This document shows, in pieces, positions 43,335 through 51,576 of a stretch of 64,000 nt of DNA. Each line of letters opens with the position of its first letter. Position 1 is the stretch's first letter. The stretch comes from ATM1 sp003577165 (GTDB lineage: Bacteria > Armatimonadota > Fimbriimonadia > Fimbriimonadales > ATM1). A model generated the notes under the pieces. That model had not been told where the DNA came from and made no database searches. It was given only the letters and a program-made list of their open reading frames with translations. The stretch spans positions 1 to 64,000 of the forward strand of contig SZPM01000004.1 of NCBI GenBank assembly GCA_030263715.1, given 5' to 3'. The position numbers and the translations under genes are program-made.

Positions 43335-45035
43335 ATGCAAATTGACTTTGCGGCAGCCTTTGTGCCGGCGGCGACGGCTGATCCGGCGAAGGAACTGCCC
43401 AAGGGCAAAGATGGCGGACCGGCGTTCCCGGATCTCGAACTGGGAGACGGGAAGGAGGTGGACGCTGTTGTCGACGAGGCAATCGTCTTGGCCGCAGCCG
43501 TGCCCACACCAACGCCAGTAAGCCCGCCACCGGAGCCATCGACAAACATAGAGAACTACGCCGAAGCCGACGAACCGCAGACGACATCAGGTTCGAACAA
43601 GCTGGACGGCGTGGACAAGAACCCGGGAGGGCCGCGGCTCGCCGCGTTTCCCCCTGTTCCGGCCGCCTCGACTCGCACCACGCGCCAACCCCAGGCCTCA
43701 ACGGCACGCGACTGGGCCAGCGGAGGTCCGGTCACCCGGGCCGCGAACGACCGCCTGGTCTCAGGGGAAGGCGAGACCGCGACCGACTCAGGTGACACGA
43801 TCTTAGGGCCAGCCCCGACGCTGTCCGCCTGGGGCAAGCCTGTTCTCGGCACGGAGTCGAAGGACCTGTCTCAAGACGAGATCAGCCTCCCTCGGGCCTC
43901 AGCCCGAGCCGGGGGTGGTATCCAGGCTAAGTCTGATCCTTCTGGCCTACCCGCCTCCCGGGGCGGAGCAGACGCCGAAGGGACGGAGAAGCCGGTCATT
44001 GACCGGATGATCCCCAGAACGGCCGTCGCGAACGGCACCGGCGACACCTTCATCGAGACGGAGAAGGGAGCGCCCGAAACCTCGGCGAGACCCGATCGCG
44101 TGGAAGACAGGCTTCCCCGCACTCAGGCCCTGCCTGTGAACGTCGCGTCGGACCACCTTGGCCCGACGACGCGGGCTCATGCGGACACGCCGGATCGTAC
44201 GTCAGCCACCCTCATCGCAGACATTCGAAAGAGCCTGAAGTCGCTCGTCGAGAGCGTCCAGGTGCCCGTCGAGAAGGTGGCCTCGATCCTGAAGTCCATT
44301 GCCGCGGGCGATGACACAGTCGGGATTCCCGAGTCGCTGCAGGACTTCGCCGCCAAGGCGAAGGCGCTGCTTGACCAGATCCGGACGTCGAATCACTCCT
44401 CGAATCATCAGCCCGTCGTCTCAGCGATTGGGATCGATCTCGCGCCCATCAACGACAAAGTCAAGGTGATCTTGACGGCTCGCGCGATCGAAGAGAAGAT
44501 CCCGTCACCGAAGGCAATCGAAGGACGCGAGGAAGAGGAGAATTCGGTTGCTCCCGTTCCGACGACGCACACACACCGGCCCGAAGTCTCGGTGAGAACG
44601 CAGCCAGCCAAGATTGAGCCTGCTGTCTCATCCGCGGTCATCGAGCGGGTGATCGAGCGCGTTCAGGAACTCATCGACTCTGCGAAACCTCGCTCCGTGA
44701 CTCTGCGGCTCGATCCACCCGAACTCGGCAAGATCGAGCTGACGGTCAAGACAACCGGACACCGCGTCGAGACTCACATCGTTGCATCGTCTTCGGACGT
44801 GCGCGCGTTGCTTGAGTCGAACCGCGACCAACTCGTGCAGGCCCTTCAGAATCGAGGGCTGGAACTCGGACAGATGTTCGTCGGCTCTGATGCAGGCGGC
44901 AAGAGGGACGCAGAATCTCGACAGTGGACGGAGTTGAGGCGGCTGCTTCAGCCCGAGTCCGTGGAAGGAGCGATCCGAGTCTCGTCTCGTCCGTTTCTCC
45001 GACTCTCGACATCGGCATTGGACGTGAGCGTGTAG
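43335..45035 (+). CDS. fliK: Flagellar hook-length control protein FliK
   Basis: A 566-residue FliK-like molecular ruler. The first ~400 residues are Pro/Ser/Thr/Ala-rich and low in complexity. The conserved C-terminal Flg_hook domain carries PRSVTLRLDPPELGKIELTV followed by ALLESNRDQLVQALQNRGLEL (~453-513), the LxLxPxxLGxVxV...L RxxLxxxGL pattern that triggers the export switch. AAGGAGG lies 7 nt before the ATG. It is first in the block fliK-flgD-TIGR02530-flgE. Confidence 0.9.
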   Translation: MQIDFAAAFVPAATADPAKELPKGKDGGPAFPDLELGDGKEVDAVVDEAIVLAAAVPTPTPVSPPPEPSTNIENYAEADEPQTTSGSNKLDGVDKNPGGPRLAAFPPVPAASTRTTRQPQASTARDWASGGPVTRAANDRLVSGEGETATDSGDTILGPAPTLSAWGKPVLGTESKDLSQDEISLPRASARAGGGIQAKSDPSGLPASRGGADAEGTEKPVIDRMIPRTAVANGTGDTFIETEKGAPETSARPDRVEDRLPRTQALPVNVASDHLGPTTRAHADTPDRTSATLIADIRKSLKSLVESVQVPVEKVASILKSIAAGDDTVGIPESLQDFAAKAKALLDQIRTSNHSSNHQPVVSAIGIDLAPINDKVKVILTARAIEEKIPSPKAIEGREEEENSVAPVPTTHTHRPEVSVRTQPAKIEPAVSSAVIERVIERVQELIDSAKPRSVTLRLDPPELGKIELTVKTTGHRVETHIVASSSDVRALLESNRDQLVQALQNRGLELGQMFVGSDAGGKRDAESRQWTELRRLLQPESVEGAIRVSSRPFLRLSTSALDVSV

Positions 45036-45044
45036 GAGGCCCTA

Positions 45045-45437
45045 ATGCAAGTATCTGGAATCAACACCGAATACGTCCTCCCGGATCCGCCGCCCGCGAA
45101 GAGCAACTTCCTGGACCAGGCAGCGTTTCTTCAACTGTTGACTGCGCAATTGGCGACGCAGAATCCTCTCGAGCCGATGTCGGATCGAGACTTCTTCGCG
45201 CAGATGGCGCAGCTCGGACTGGTGCAAGGAGTCGATCGCCTTGCGGTGAGCATGCAGGCGTCTCAGGCGGCAAACCTGCTTGGAAAGCAAGTCATGGTTC
45301 GCACTGACGACGCGGGCATCGGCAATGGGTTCGCCCAGGGGCGAGTCGAAGCGGTCGAATCGAACGGTCAGCGTGTTTTTGTGGTGATCGCCGGAGTCCG
45401 GCATCCCCTCGAAAGCGTGATGAAGATCACAGGCTGA
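45045..45437 (+). CDS. flgD: Flagellar hook capping protein FlgD
   Basis: The hook-assembly scaffold, 130 residues. The N-terminal export/assembly region FLDQAAFLQLLTAQLATQNPLEPMSDRDFFAQMAQ is the FlgD hallmark, followed by MQASQAANLLGKQVMV. It is shorter than proteobacterial FlgD (~220 residues) because the Tudor/fibronectin domains are missing or minimal, as in Firmicutes FlgD. It starts 9 bp after fliK. Confidence 0.94.
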   Translation: MQVSGINTEYVLPDPPPAKSNFLDQAAFLQLLTAQLATQNPLEPMSDRDFFAQMAQLGLVQGVDRLAVSMQASQAANLLGKQVMVRTDDAGIGNGFAQGRVEAVESNGQRVFVVIAGVRHPLESVMKITG

Positions 45438-45460
45438 CCTGAGTTCAACGAGGTGAATGA

Positions 45461-45835
45461 ATGACTGAGAAGATCCTCAATCCGAAAGTCCAAGCGCTCA
45501 TCAATGCGCCGGCGACGCAAGCGCCGCAGCAGCGCAGCGCGCCTGACGCGGCGTCGTTTCGCGAAGTCCTTCAGAGCCGCCTAAACCTGCGGCTTTCCGG
45601 ACACGCCGAAACGCGGCTCAACAGCCGAGGCATCGAACTTTCCCAGCAGGATTGGGAAAGGGTTGCCGCCGGCATGGAACGGGCCGCAGGGAAGGGCAGC
45701 AAGGAGTCTCTCGTCATGCTCGACGAAGTGGCGCTCATCGTCAGCGTGCGCAACCGCACGGTGATCACAGCAGTCGCCAAAGACCAACTCAAGGAAAACG
45801 TGTTCACGAACGTTGACAGCGCGGTATTCGTATAG
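45461..45835 (+). CDS. TIGR02530-type flagellar operon protein
   Basis: A 124-residue protein between flgD and flgE. The pattern LRLSGHAETRLNSRGIELSQQDWERV, LVMLDEVALIVSVRNRTVITAV, then KENVFTNVDSAVFV matches the small conserved flagellar operon family TIGR02530 found at this position in Firmicutes and other phyla. The molecular role is not established to my knowledge; it is sometimes considered hook-assembly related. GAGG upstream supports the ATG. Confidence 0.85.
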   Translation: MTEKILNPKVQALINAPATQAPQQRSAPDAASFREVLQSRLNLRLSGHAETRLNSRGIELSQQDWERVAAGMERAAGKGSKESLVMLDEVALIVSVRNRTVITAVAKDQLKENVFTNVDSAVFV

Positions 45836-45930
45836 GCTGGACCCCATCGAGAGGTGGGGAAGCCTCCTGATCGTCCGACGCTGAATGCGTCGAACGGCCG
45901 CGCCAAATAGCACAGGAGGAACAAGAGAAA
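45836..45930 (+). promoter_or_regulatory. Structured leader in front of flgE with anti-Shine-Dalgarno element
   Basis: The 95-nt spacer holds a hairpin CCCCA(45842-45846)/TGGGG(45855-45859) framed by GGCT/AGCC, and a hairpin CGACGC(45876-45881)/GCGTCG(45887-45892). CCTCCTG at 45863-45869 is perfectly complementary to CAGGAGG at 45913-45919, the flgE Shine-Dalgarno. Part of CCTCCTG overlaps the AGCC arm, so the two foldings would compete. Regulation of hook synthesis is inferred only. Confidence 0.4.
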
Positions 45931-47208
45931 ATGCTTCAAGCATTGCTCGCTGGCGTCGCCAGCATCAAAGCGCAGCAAACGCGCATGAACGTCATCGGCA
46001 ACAACCTTGCCAACGTCAATACGACGGCGTACAAGGGAAGCCGAGTGACCTTTCAAGAGATGATCGCGCAGACTATTCGTGGCGCGACGCGACCGCAGAA
46101 CAACGGACTCGGCGGAACGAACCCCGTCCAGTACGGCCTCGGCGTCATCGTCGGTGGAACGGACACGAATCTCGATCAGGGATCGCTTCAATCCACCAAC
46201 AAGACGACCGACCTGGCCGTGCAGGGCAATGGCTACTTCCTGGTCGCCAACGGCGAACGAGTCGCCTACACCAGAGACGGAGGCTTCGACCTGGACGCAA
46301 GCGGATCTCTCGTGCAGAGGACGACGGGTGAACGCCTCCTCGGTTGGAGTGCAGACTCGTTCGGGAATATCGACACGAACGTGCCGATCAGTCCATCCAG
46401 CACTCTGACGATTCCGCTTGGCTCGCTGAAGGCGGTTCAAGTCACGACCGCGGCGAACTTCGCGGGCAACCTGTATTCTGCTGCGAGCCCGGCGGAAAGT
46501 TGGGAGAGCACCTTCCGAGTCTACGACTCTTTGGGCGGTTCTCACGACATCAACATCACGTTCACGAATCACCAGGTACCGCCCGTCGGCACGCCGCCTC
46601 CCGGCGCCGTTGCGAGTTGGGACTGGTCCGCCGTCGAAGGGTCGACGCCAGTCGGCGACTCCTCGACTTCGGGCGAGCCGCTCTACTTCGACGCTCAGGG
46701 CAATTTGATCAACGCGACTGCAGTGCAGCAGGTGACCGTGCCGTCGGCAAACGGCGCGCCGCCATTCGTCGTTGACCTTGGATTCAGCGCGATCAGCCAG
46801 CTGAACACGGAAACGCAGGTGCAGATGACGGACCAGAACGGATTCCCGCCTGGCTCGCTCGCAAACTTCAGCATCGGCGTCGACGGAACGATTACAGGCC
46901 TGTTTACGAACGGTCTGACTCGTTCTCTCGGACTGATCGCGATGTCGATCTTCCCGAACCCGGCAGGTCTCGAGAGGATCGGCAACAACCTCTGGCGCAA
47001 CACCGACAACTCGGGTGTGCCCGTTGTGGGTCCTCCGAGATCGGCGGGTCGCGGAAGCATCAATGCAGGCTTCCTTGAGCAATCCAACGTGGACCTCGGA
47101 AGCGAGTTCACGAACCTGATCGTCACGCAGCGCGGATTCCAGGCGAACACTCGCGTGGTTACGACCGTTGACGAGATGCTTCAGGACTTGCTCAGCATGA
47201 AGCGCTAA
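45931..47208 (+). CDS. flgE: Flagellar hook protein FlgE
   Basis: The hook subunit, 425 residues. It has the axial-protein N-terminus (MLQALLAGVASIKAQQTRMN, VIGNNLANVNTTAYKGSRVTF), the variable hook domain in the middle and the C-terminal helix (GFLEQSNVDLGSEFTNLIVT, QRGFQANTRVVTTVDEMLQD). GGNDTN-like and GxxxxFLV segments (AVQGNGYFLVANGERVAYTR) are standard. AGGAGG lies 11 nt before the ATG. It ends the second flagellar block, followed by a strong inverted repeat. Confidence 0.95.
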   Translation: MLQALLAGVASIKAQQTRMNVIGNNLANVNTTAYKGSRVTFQEMIAQTIRGATRPQNNGLGGTNPVQYGLGVIVGGTDTNLDQGSLQSTNKTTDLAVQGNGYFLVANGERVAYTRDGGFDLDASGSLVQRTTGERLLGWSADSFGNIDTNVPISPSSTLTIPLGSLKAVQVTTAANFAGNLYSAASPAESWESTFRVYDSLGGSHDINITFTNHQVPPVGTPPPGAVASWDWSAVEGSTPVGDSSTSGEPLYFDAQGNLINATAVQQVTVPSANGAPPFVVDLGFSAISQLNTETQVQMTDQNGFPPGSLANFSIGVDGTITGLFTNGLTRSLGLIAMSIFPNPAGLERIGNNLWRNTDNSGVPVVGPPRSAGRGSINAGFLEQSNVDLGSEFTNLIVTQRGFQANTRVVTTVDEMLQDLLSMKR

Positions 47209-47232
47209 CCTGACCAATAACTGACAACGCAA

Positions 47233-47268
47233 ACGGGACCGGCGCTTTTGTCTTAGCGCCGGTCCCGT
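47233..47268. terminator. Strong hairpin between convergent flgE and cyclophilin genes
   Basis: Perfect 13-bp inverted repeat ACGGGACCGGCGC (47233-47245) / GCGCCGGTCCCGT (47256-47268) with a 10-nt loop. It lies 24 bp after the flgE stop and 37 bp before the end of the convergent gene. No long T-run follows on the plus strand; on the minus strand the stem is followed by TTTGCGTTG. It is likely a bidirectional terminator or 3'-end stabiliser. Confidence 0.7.
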
Positions 47269-47305
47269 AACATCTTTGATTGCTTTTGCAGTTCGTTTCC
47301 GGTCT

Positions 47306-47836
47306 CTAATTCACGACGCGGATCGTGGCGATCTTATCTCCCACTTGAACTTTGGGAATGACTTCAAGGCCCTGAATCACTCTTCCGAATCCAACGTAGC
47401 TGTGCTCGAGAAATCGCTGGTCGCCGTTGCAGATGAAGAACTGACAGTCCCCGCTATCCTTGTCGCGTACATCGCGAACGAGCCCGAGAGTGCCGTTGAG
47501 GAACTGAACGTTGTTCTTCTCGAATGGCAGGCGAGTTCCGGTGCCGCCTGTCCCGACCTTCGGATCCGTGATCGGGAGGCTCTTCGTCAAGGGGTCACCG
47601 GCGACGATGATGAACGGCCTCGGCGCGTTCTCTACGCGGTGGAACCGAACGCCGTCGTAGAACCCGGACTTCACCAACTGTACAAATCGAGCCACGGTCT
47701 TGGGCGCCTCATTCGGGAAGAGTTCAGCGACCATCGTCCCCCTGTTCTCTACAACGATGGACACGCGGGGGTTAGCTTGGCCTCCGCCCTGCGGTGAAAA
47801 GGCGATGAGCAGGCTCCCGAGAATCGTGAGGGTCAT
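47306..47836 (-). CDS. Cyclophilin-type peptidyl-prolyl isomerase, probably exported
   Basis: A 176-residue cyclophilin with a hydrophobic N-terminus (MTLTILGSLLIAFSPQGGG) suggesting export. Family motifs: LFPNEAPKTVARFVQLVKSGFYDGVRFHRV, FIIVAGDPL, GTLGLVRDVRDKDSGDCQFFIC and FGRVIQGLEVIPK. The active-site Arg (FHRV) and the QFFI segment are kept. Substrates are unknown. It is convergent with flgE. Confidence 0.92.
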   Translation of the reverse strand: MTLTILGSLLIAFSPQGGGQANPRVSIVVENRGTMVAELFPNEAPKTVARFVQLVKSGFYDGVRFHRVENAPRPFIIVAGDPLTKSLPITDPKVGTGGTGTRLPFEKNNVQFLNGTLGLVRDVRDKDSGDCQFFICNGDQRFLEHSYVGFGRVIQGLEVIPKVQVGDKIATIRVVN

Positions 47837-47952
47837 AGTGAGTCGTCCACCTGATTAGACGTGCGAACTGCCGCGACGTGCTATCGGGAATTCGGCGGGG
47901 CGGCTGGTACTCCTGCTTGGCACTCGGCCATAATGTCCTCGGGTCGGCTCGC

Positions 47953-49053
47953 ATGACGCCCTTCGCCTTTATCATCCACCCTATCGATGCCCGGCGCGAC
48001 GTGTCTCGCAAATACCCCATCGCGCGGTACCTGCCGCTGCGCGTCATTGAGTGGCTTCTGAGGCGGAAGAAGCCGATGTATGTCAGCGAGATCAAGGGCA
48101 TCCGTTCCCTGACCGGCGCCGAGACACGGGGCTGGTTCGTTGGCTGCCCGCTTACGCCGAAGATGATGCTCGAACTCCCCCAGGAGGAGGTGTACGAGAA
48201 GATCGTCGATGCCTGCAACATGGCCGCTCGCCTGGGGGCGAAGATCGTCGGCCTTGGCGCCTTCACGGCTGTCGTAGGCGACGGAGGCATTACGATTGCG
48301 AAGCGAAGCCCGATCCCCGTTACGACGGGGAACAGTTACACTGTCGCGACGGCCATCGACGGCGCTGTCGAAGCTGCCAGGCAAATGGGAGTCGAGTTGT
48401 CGAGCGCTGTGCTTGCGGTCGTCGGCGCGACCGGCTCGATCGGTCGAACTTGCGCCGTCGTTCTCGCTCCCGATGTCGCAAAGACGATTTTGGTTGGGCG
48501 CGATGTCGAGCGCACCCAAGCGATCGCAGACGAAGTCGGCCACGGCGCGATCGCAACGACCGACATCTCGGCGATTCGCGAGGCCGACATCGTAATCACT
48601 GTGACCAGCAGCGATTCGGAACTCATCCAGCCGGAACACCTGAAGTCCGGCGCGGTGGTTTGTGACGTCGCGCGTCCGCGCGACGTGAGCACCCGCGTCG
48701 CGGAAGAACGAGACGACGTTCTCGTCATCGAGGGGGGGGTTGTGGAAGTTCCAGGAGAGGTGAAGTTCGGCTTCGACTTCGGCTTCCCTGAACAGACTGC
48801 TTACGCGTGCATGAGCGAGACGATGATTCTCGCGCTTGAAGACAGGCCGGAGCCCTTCACGCTCGGCAAGGACGTGTCCGTCGAGCAGGTCAAGGAGATG
48901 CGGAAACTGGCGCAGAAGCACGGGTTTCACCTTGCAGGCTTTCGCAGTTTCGAGCGCGCGGTGACACCTGAGAAAATCGAGCAGGTGCGAAAAGCCGTCC
49001 TTCGCAATAAGTCTTCTTCGACCCGCTCTGTACCGCAGCCCGCGAGCGGATAG
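47953..49053 (+). CDS. Acyl-ACP reductase-like NAD(P)-binding protein
   Basis: A 366-residue protein resembling cyanobacterial long-chain acyl-ACP reductase (AAR) in order and motifs. Points of similarity are GAKIVGLGAFTAVVG, TTGNSYTVATAIDGAVEAAR, the Rossmann motif AVVGATGSIGRTCAVVLAP (~156-174), LVGRD and AYACMSETMILALED with C286 at the place of the proposed catalytic Cys. AAR makes fatty aldehydes from acyl-ACP. No aldehyde decarbonylase is seen nearby. It is often annotated loosely as shikimate dehydrogenase or saccharopine-type. ATG 47953 is chosen; the upstream frame lacks homology. Confidence 0.7.
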   Translation: MTPFAFIIHPIDARRDVSRKYPIARYLPLRVIEWLLRRKKPMYVSEIKGIRSLTGAETRGWFVGCPLTPKMMLELPQEEVYEKIVDACNMAARLGAKIVGLGAFTAVVGDGGITIAKRSPIPVTTGNSYTVATAIDGAVEAARQMGVELSSAVLAVVGATGSIGRTCAVVLAPDVAKTILVGRDVERTQAIADEVGHGAIATTDISAIREADIVITVTSSDSELIQPEHLKSGAVVCDVARPRDVSTRVAEERDDVLVIEGGVVEVPGEVKFGFDFGFPEQTAYACMSETMILALEDRPEPFTLGKDVSVEQVKEMRKLAQKHGFHLAGFRSFERAVTPEKIEQVRKAVLRNKSSSTRSVPQPASG

Positions 49054-49082
49054 GCGCGACACGATGCGGAAGGAATAGCGAA

Positions 49083-49868
49083 ATGATCGCGCTGTTTGGA
49101 CTCGTTGGGCAGATCGCCTTTAGCTACTCGCTACCCTCGACTCCTCAAGCCTACGGCATACGCGTGGACTTCGACGGCTATCTTCCCGTGTTGGGTGGGA
49201 TCGAACAGAAAGCGCGCCTCGAGTTTTCGATTGAACTTCAGCAGAAGGCCGCGGGTAAGGGTTTCTTGCGCCTCGGTTCGTTCGACTTGAGCGTCATGGA
49301 CGAGCAGGGGATAGGCTACGTTCGGTTGCCCCTAAGCCTGGACTCGGCAAAGGAGTACTTCCCAGACACCAACTTCGATTTCACGCCGCTCGGGAAGATC
49401 CTGAAGACGGACGCACCGGACTTGGAACTGCCGATCAAGTTGCCCGGCCTACACACGCGGCACATGCCCGAGTTGACGGTGTTTCTGCTGGAGTTCCCGG
49501 AAGGCGGAGTGCAGCCTGACGTACCCTTCGCTTTCGTTCGAAACCTCGGAGAAAGCAAGGTCCGGTACGAGGTGGTTCACAAGGGCCGGGGGGAGCTTGG
49601 CGAGAGGTTCGATCTGAAAGTCACCCAGGATTACGAGACCTGGGAGGACGAGAATCGGAATCCCATCCTCGGCAAGGAGGGGGCTCGCTTCCGGGTCGTG
49701 ACCCACGTGGAGGGAACCGGCGCCGTCTACATGACGGGCCCTTCGGGCAGAATCCGCCAGGCGAACGTAACCGCCGACGCTCGTTCCGTCGTATACTCAT
49801 TAGAAGGTCAGAAGGCGGGTGACCGACGTCTCAAAACGTCCTTCGAACTACGGGAGAAGCAACCATGA
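49083..49868 (+). CDS. Secreted protein of unknown function (first of three)
   Basis: A 261-residue protein with a short hydrophobic N-terminus (MIALFGLVGQIAFSYSL) and a predicted beta-rich body with periodic strands, no cysteine and no catalytic motif. VFLLEFPEGGVQPDVPFAF and LKVTQDYETWEDENRNP are its most distinctive segments. It overlaps the next gene by 4 bp (ATGA). AAGGAA lies 9 nt before the ATG. The design resembles the next protein (a large extracytoplasmic beta domain), suggesting a joint envelope task. Confidence 0.6.
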   Translation: MIALFGLVGQIAFSYSLPSTPQAYGIRVDFDGYLPVLGGIEQKARLEFSIELQQKAAGKGFLRLGSFDLSVMDEQGIGYVRLPLSLDSAKEYFPDTNFDFTPLGKILKTDAPDLELPIKLPGLHTRHMPELTVFLLEFPEGGVQPDVPFAFVRNLGESKVRYEVVHKGRGELGERFDLKVTQDYETWEDENRNPILGKEGARFRVVTHVEGTGAVYMTGPSGRIRQANVTADARSVVYSLEGQKAGDRRLKTSFELREKQP

Positions 49869-50746
49869 AACATCGAGTGCTTGGAGTGTCGATCTTGCTG
49901 GCAGCGGGTTTCGCGCTGGCGACCCAGAGCGGTGACCAGTTCACCCTTCGGCGCAAGTTAGAGGCGGGGGCGGAAGACGTCTACAAGTTTGAATTCAAGT
50001 CATCCCAAACGATCGCCGGCATGATGGGTGGTGGCGACACGCCGTTCGACATGTCGGGCAGCATGCTGATGACCGTGAAGCAGCTGCAACTGATCGAAGA
50101 AGGCGCCAAGGCGGACCTCAAAGTGAAGATGTCGGATTTCAAGTTCGACTTTGGGCAGTTCCAGGACATGGCGCAAGGTCAGATGGCCCAGATGCCTGAG
50201 AAGTTGGAGTTCGCTTGCAAGTTGGACGGCCGCAATCGAATCTCAAGCGTCGATATGCCCACAGGCTCCGCGCAGATGCAGATGATGATGAACCAGATGA
50301 ACACGTTCTCGACGATGTTCATCGAGTTTCCGGAGGCGCCCGTCAAAGTCGGTGATTCCTGGGAGGTCACTTTCCCAAAGAACCCGATGACAGGCGACAA
50401 GGAAGTCAAGTTGAAGGCAGTCTTGTCGGGTACCAAAGAGCATGAAGGGAAGACGGTGCTCATCGTCAAGATGACGGGAGCGATCCCGATCAACATGGAC
50501 ATCGGCAAGATGCTCGAATCCGATCCCAATATGGGCGCCGCAATGGGCGGCATGAGAATGCTCATGACCGGGACGATGGAGATGAACGCAGAAGCGCTCA
50601 TCGAAAAAGAGACTGGAAGAACTCTCTCAATGGACACGCTGATGCAGGCCACTCAGAAGATGGAGATACCCGACATGGGCATGGCGATCGACATGGTCGG
50701 CAACACAGCGATGAAGATGCTGCTTGTGCCGAAAACGGGTTCGTAA
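49865..50746 (+). CDS. Methionine-rich secreted protein of unknown function (second of three)
   Basis: A 293-residue protein with a signal peptide (MKHRVLGVSILLAAGFALAT). The body resembles the DUF6263-like layout: a RRKLEAGAEDVYKFEFKSSQT start, ISSVDMPTGSAQMQMMMNQM, then FPEAPVKVGDSWEVTFPKN and GRTLSMDTLMQATQKMEIP. It is strikingly rich in methionine in several stretches (MQMMMNQMN, MGAAMGGMRMLMTGTMEM). No enzymatic motif is seen. ATG overlaps the upstream stop. Confidence 0.6.
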   Translation: MKHRVLGVSILLAAGFALATQSGDQFTLRRKLEAGAEDVYKFEFKSSQTIAGMMGGGDTPFDMSGSMLMTVKQLQLIEEGAKADLKVKMSDFKFDFGQFQDMAQGQMAQMPEKLEFACKLDGRNRISSVDMPTGSAQMQMMMNQMNTFSTMFIEFPEAPVKVGDSWEVTFPKNPMTGDKEVKLKAVLSGTKEHEGKTVLIVKMTGAIPINMDIGKMLESDPNMGAAMGGMRMLMTGTMEMNAEALIEKETGRTLSMDTLMQATQKMEIPDMGMAIDMVGNTAMKMLLVPKTGS

Positions 50747-50770
50747 AAGCCAGATGATTCTGCCGCGGCA

Positions 50771-51565
50771 ATGATCTTGCCGGGTGTCTATTTGGTGGCA
50801 GCGCTCGGTGTGGCGCAGGGCCACACTATTCCCTTTCCTGGAAAAACGCAGTCGGTCGAATATGCAGTAACCGCGAGCGTCAGCGCCTCATACCTTGGAG
50901 GTAAGTCGGCTCCGCCGCAAACGGTCGCCCGGTTCGCCGGGAAGATCGAGATTCGACTCACAACCGAAAACGGAGGAAGCATGCTTGTCATGCGAGCACG
51001 GGACTTCAAGCCTCTCGGCGACTCGACGAAGTTCTCGGAGACGGAGTTGAGGCTTCTCAATCGCGGCAGTTGGCAGTGCGGCCTGACGCGCCGAGACCAT
51101 GCGCTGACCATTGACGGGAAGAAGGCGACTCCAAGCGTCTTGGGTTCTCCGCTTTGGCCGTTCGTGTGGGAGCCGATTTCGTCCGAGTCGCCGCTAAAAC
51201 TGGGCCAAGTGATACCGCGCGTCTACTCGATCCCGGCGCAGGCGTTCCTCATGGATGATCCCGTCGGTGAGGTGCGGTTGGCGGCCGACGCCAGGCTCGA
51301 CGAAGTGCTTCCGAACGAATATCGGTTTGTCGCGACTGGCCAGGAGGCAACGACTCGGCCGGTGAGCCACCCCGAAGCGCAAGGTCTCACCCTGTCTTCG
51401 ACGCTGCGCGTGGACGGCCGCTGGACCGTTTCTCGCACCGACGGATGGATAGACAGTGGCTCGATACTGTTGATCGCGACCCTTGAGTTGTCCTCTCCCG
51501 AGCATCCATTCGGGTTCTCGAAGGCGAAGGCGACCGTCGCCTGCGACCTGCGGCGTCTGCGGTAA
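50771..51565 (+). CDS. Secreted protein of unknown function (third of three)
   Basis: A 264-residue protein with a weak N-terminal signal (MILPGVYLVAALGVAQG) and a beta-rich body; ARFAGKIEIRLTTENGGS and STLRVDGRWTVSRTDG recall the repeated strand pattern of the two preceding proteins. It lies 24 bp after the second protein and 11 bp before ligA, so all could be one transcript. Another start downstream is possible. No family recognised. Confidence 0.55.
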   Translation: MILPGVYLVAALGVAQGHTIPFPGKTQSVEYAVTASVSASYLGGKSAPPQTVARFAGKIEIRLTTENGGSMLVMRARDFKPLGDSTKFSETELRLLNRGSWQCGLTRRDHALTIDGKKATPSVLGSPLWPFVWEPISSESPLKLGQVIPRVYSIPAQAFLMDDPVGEVRLAADARLDEVLPNEYRFVATGQEATTRPVSHPEAQGLTLSSTLRVDGRWTVSRTDGWIDSGSILLIATLELSSPEHPFGFSKAKATVACDLRRLR

Positions 51566-51576
51566 AACCTCGGACG

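Noticed and set aside
43243..43707. N-terminal extension of the hisC frame into fliK
   Set aside because: HisC homologues start at MPQATK-like positions; the extension is antisense to fliK and lacks similarity.
45571..47232. A 553-codon open frame on the minus strand opposite flgE and its upstream gene
   Set aside because: It is the antisense shadow of well-supported flagellar genes, is Arg/Asp/Val-rich in the manner of a GC-rich shadow and has no domain.
47881..49062. A 393-codon open frame antisense to the acyl-ACP-reductase-like gene
   Set aside because: Shadow frame with Arg/His-rich low-complexity translation; the plus-strand protein has clear Rossmann motifs.
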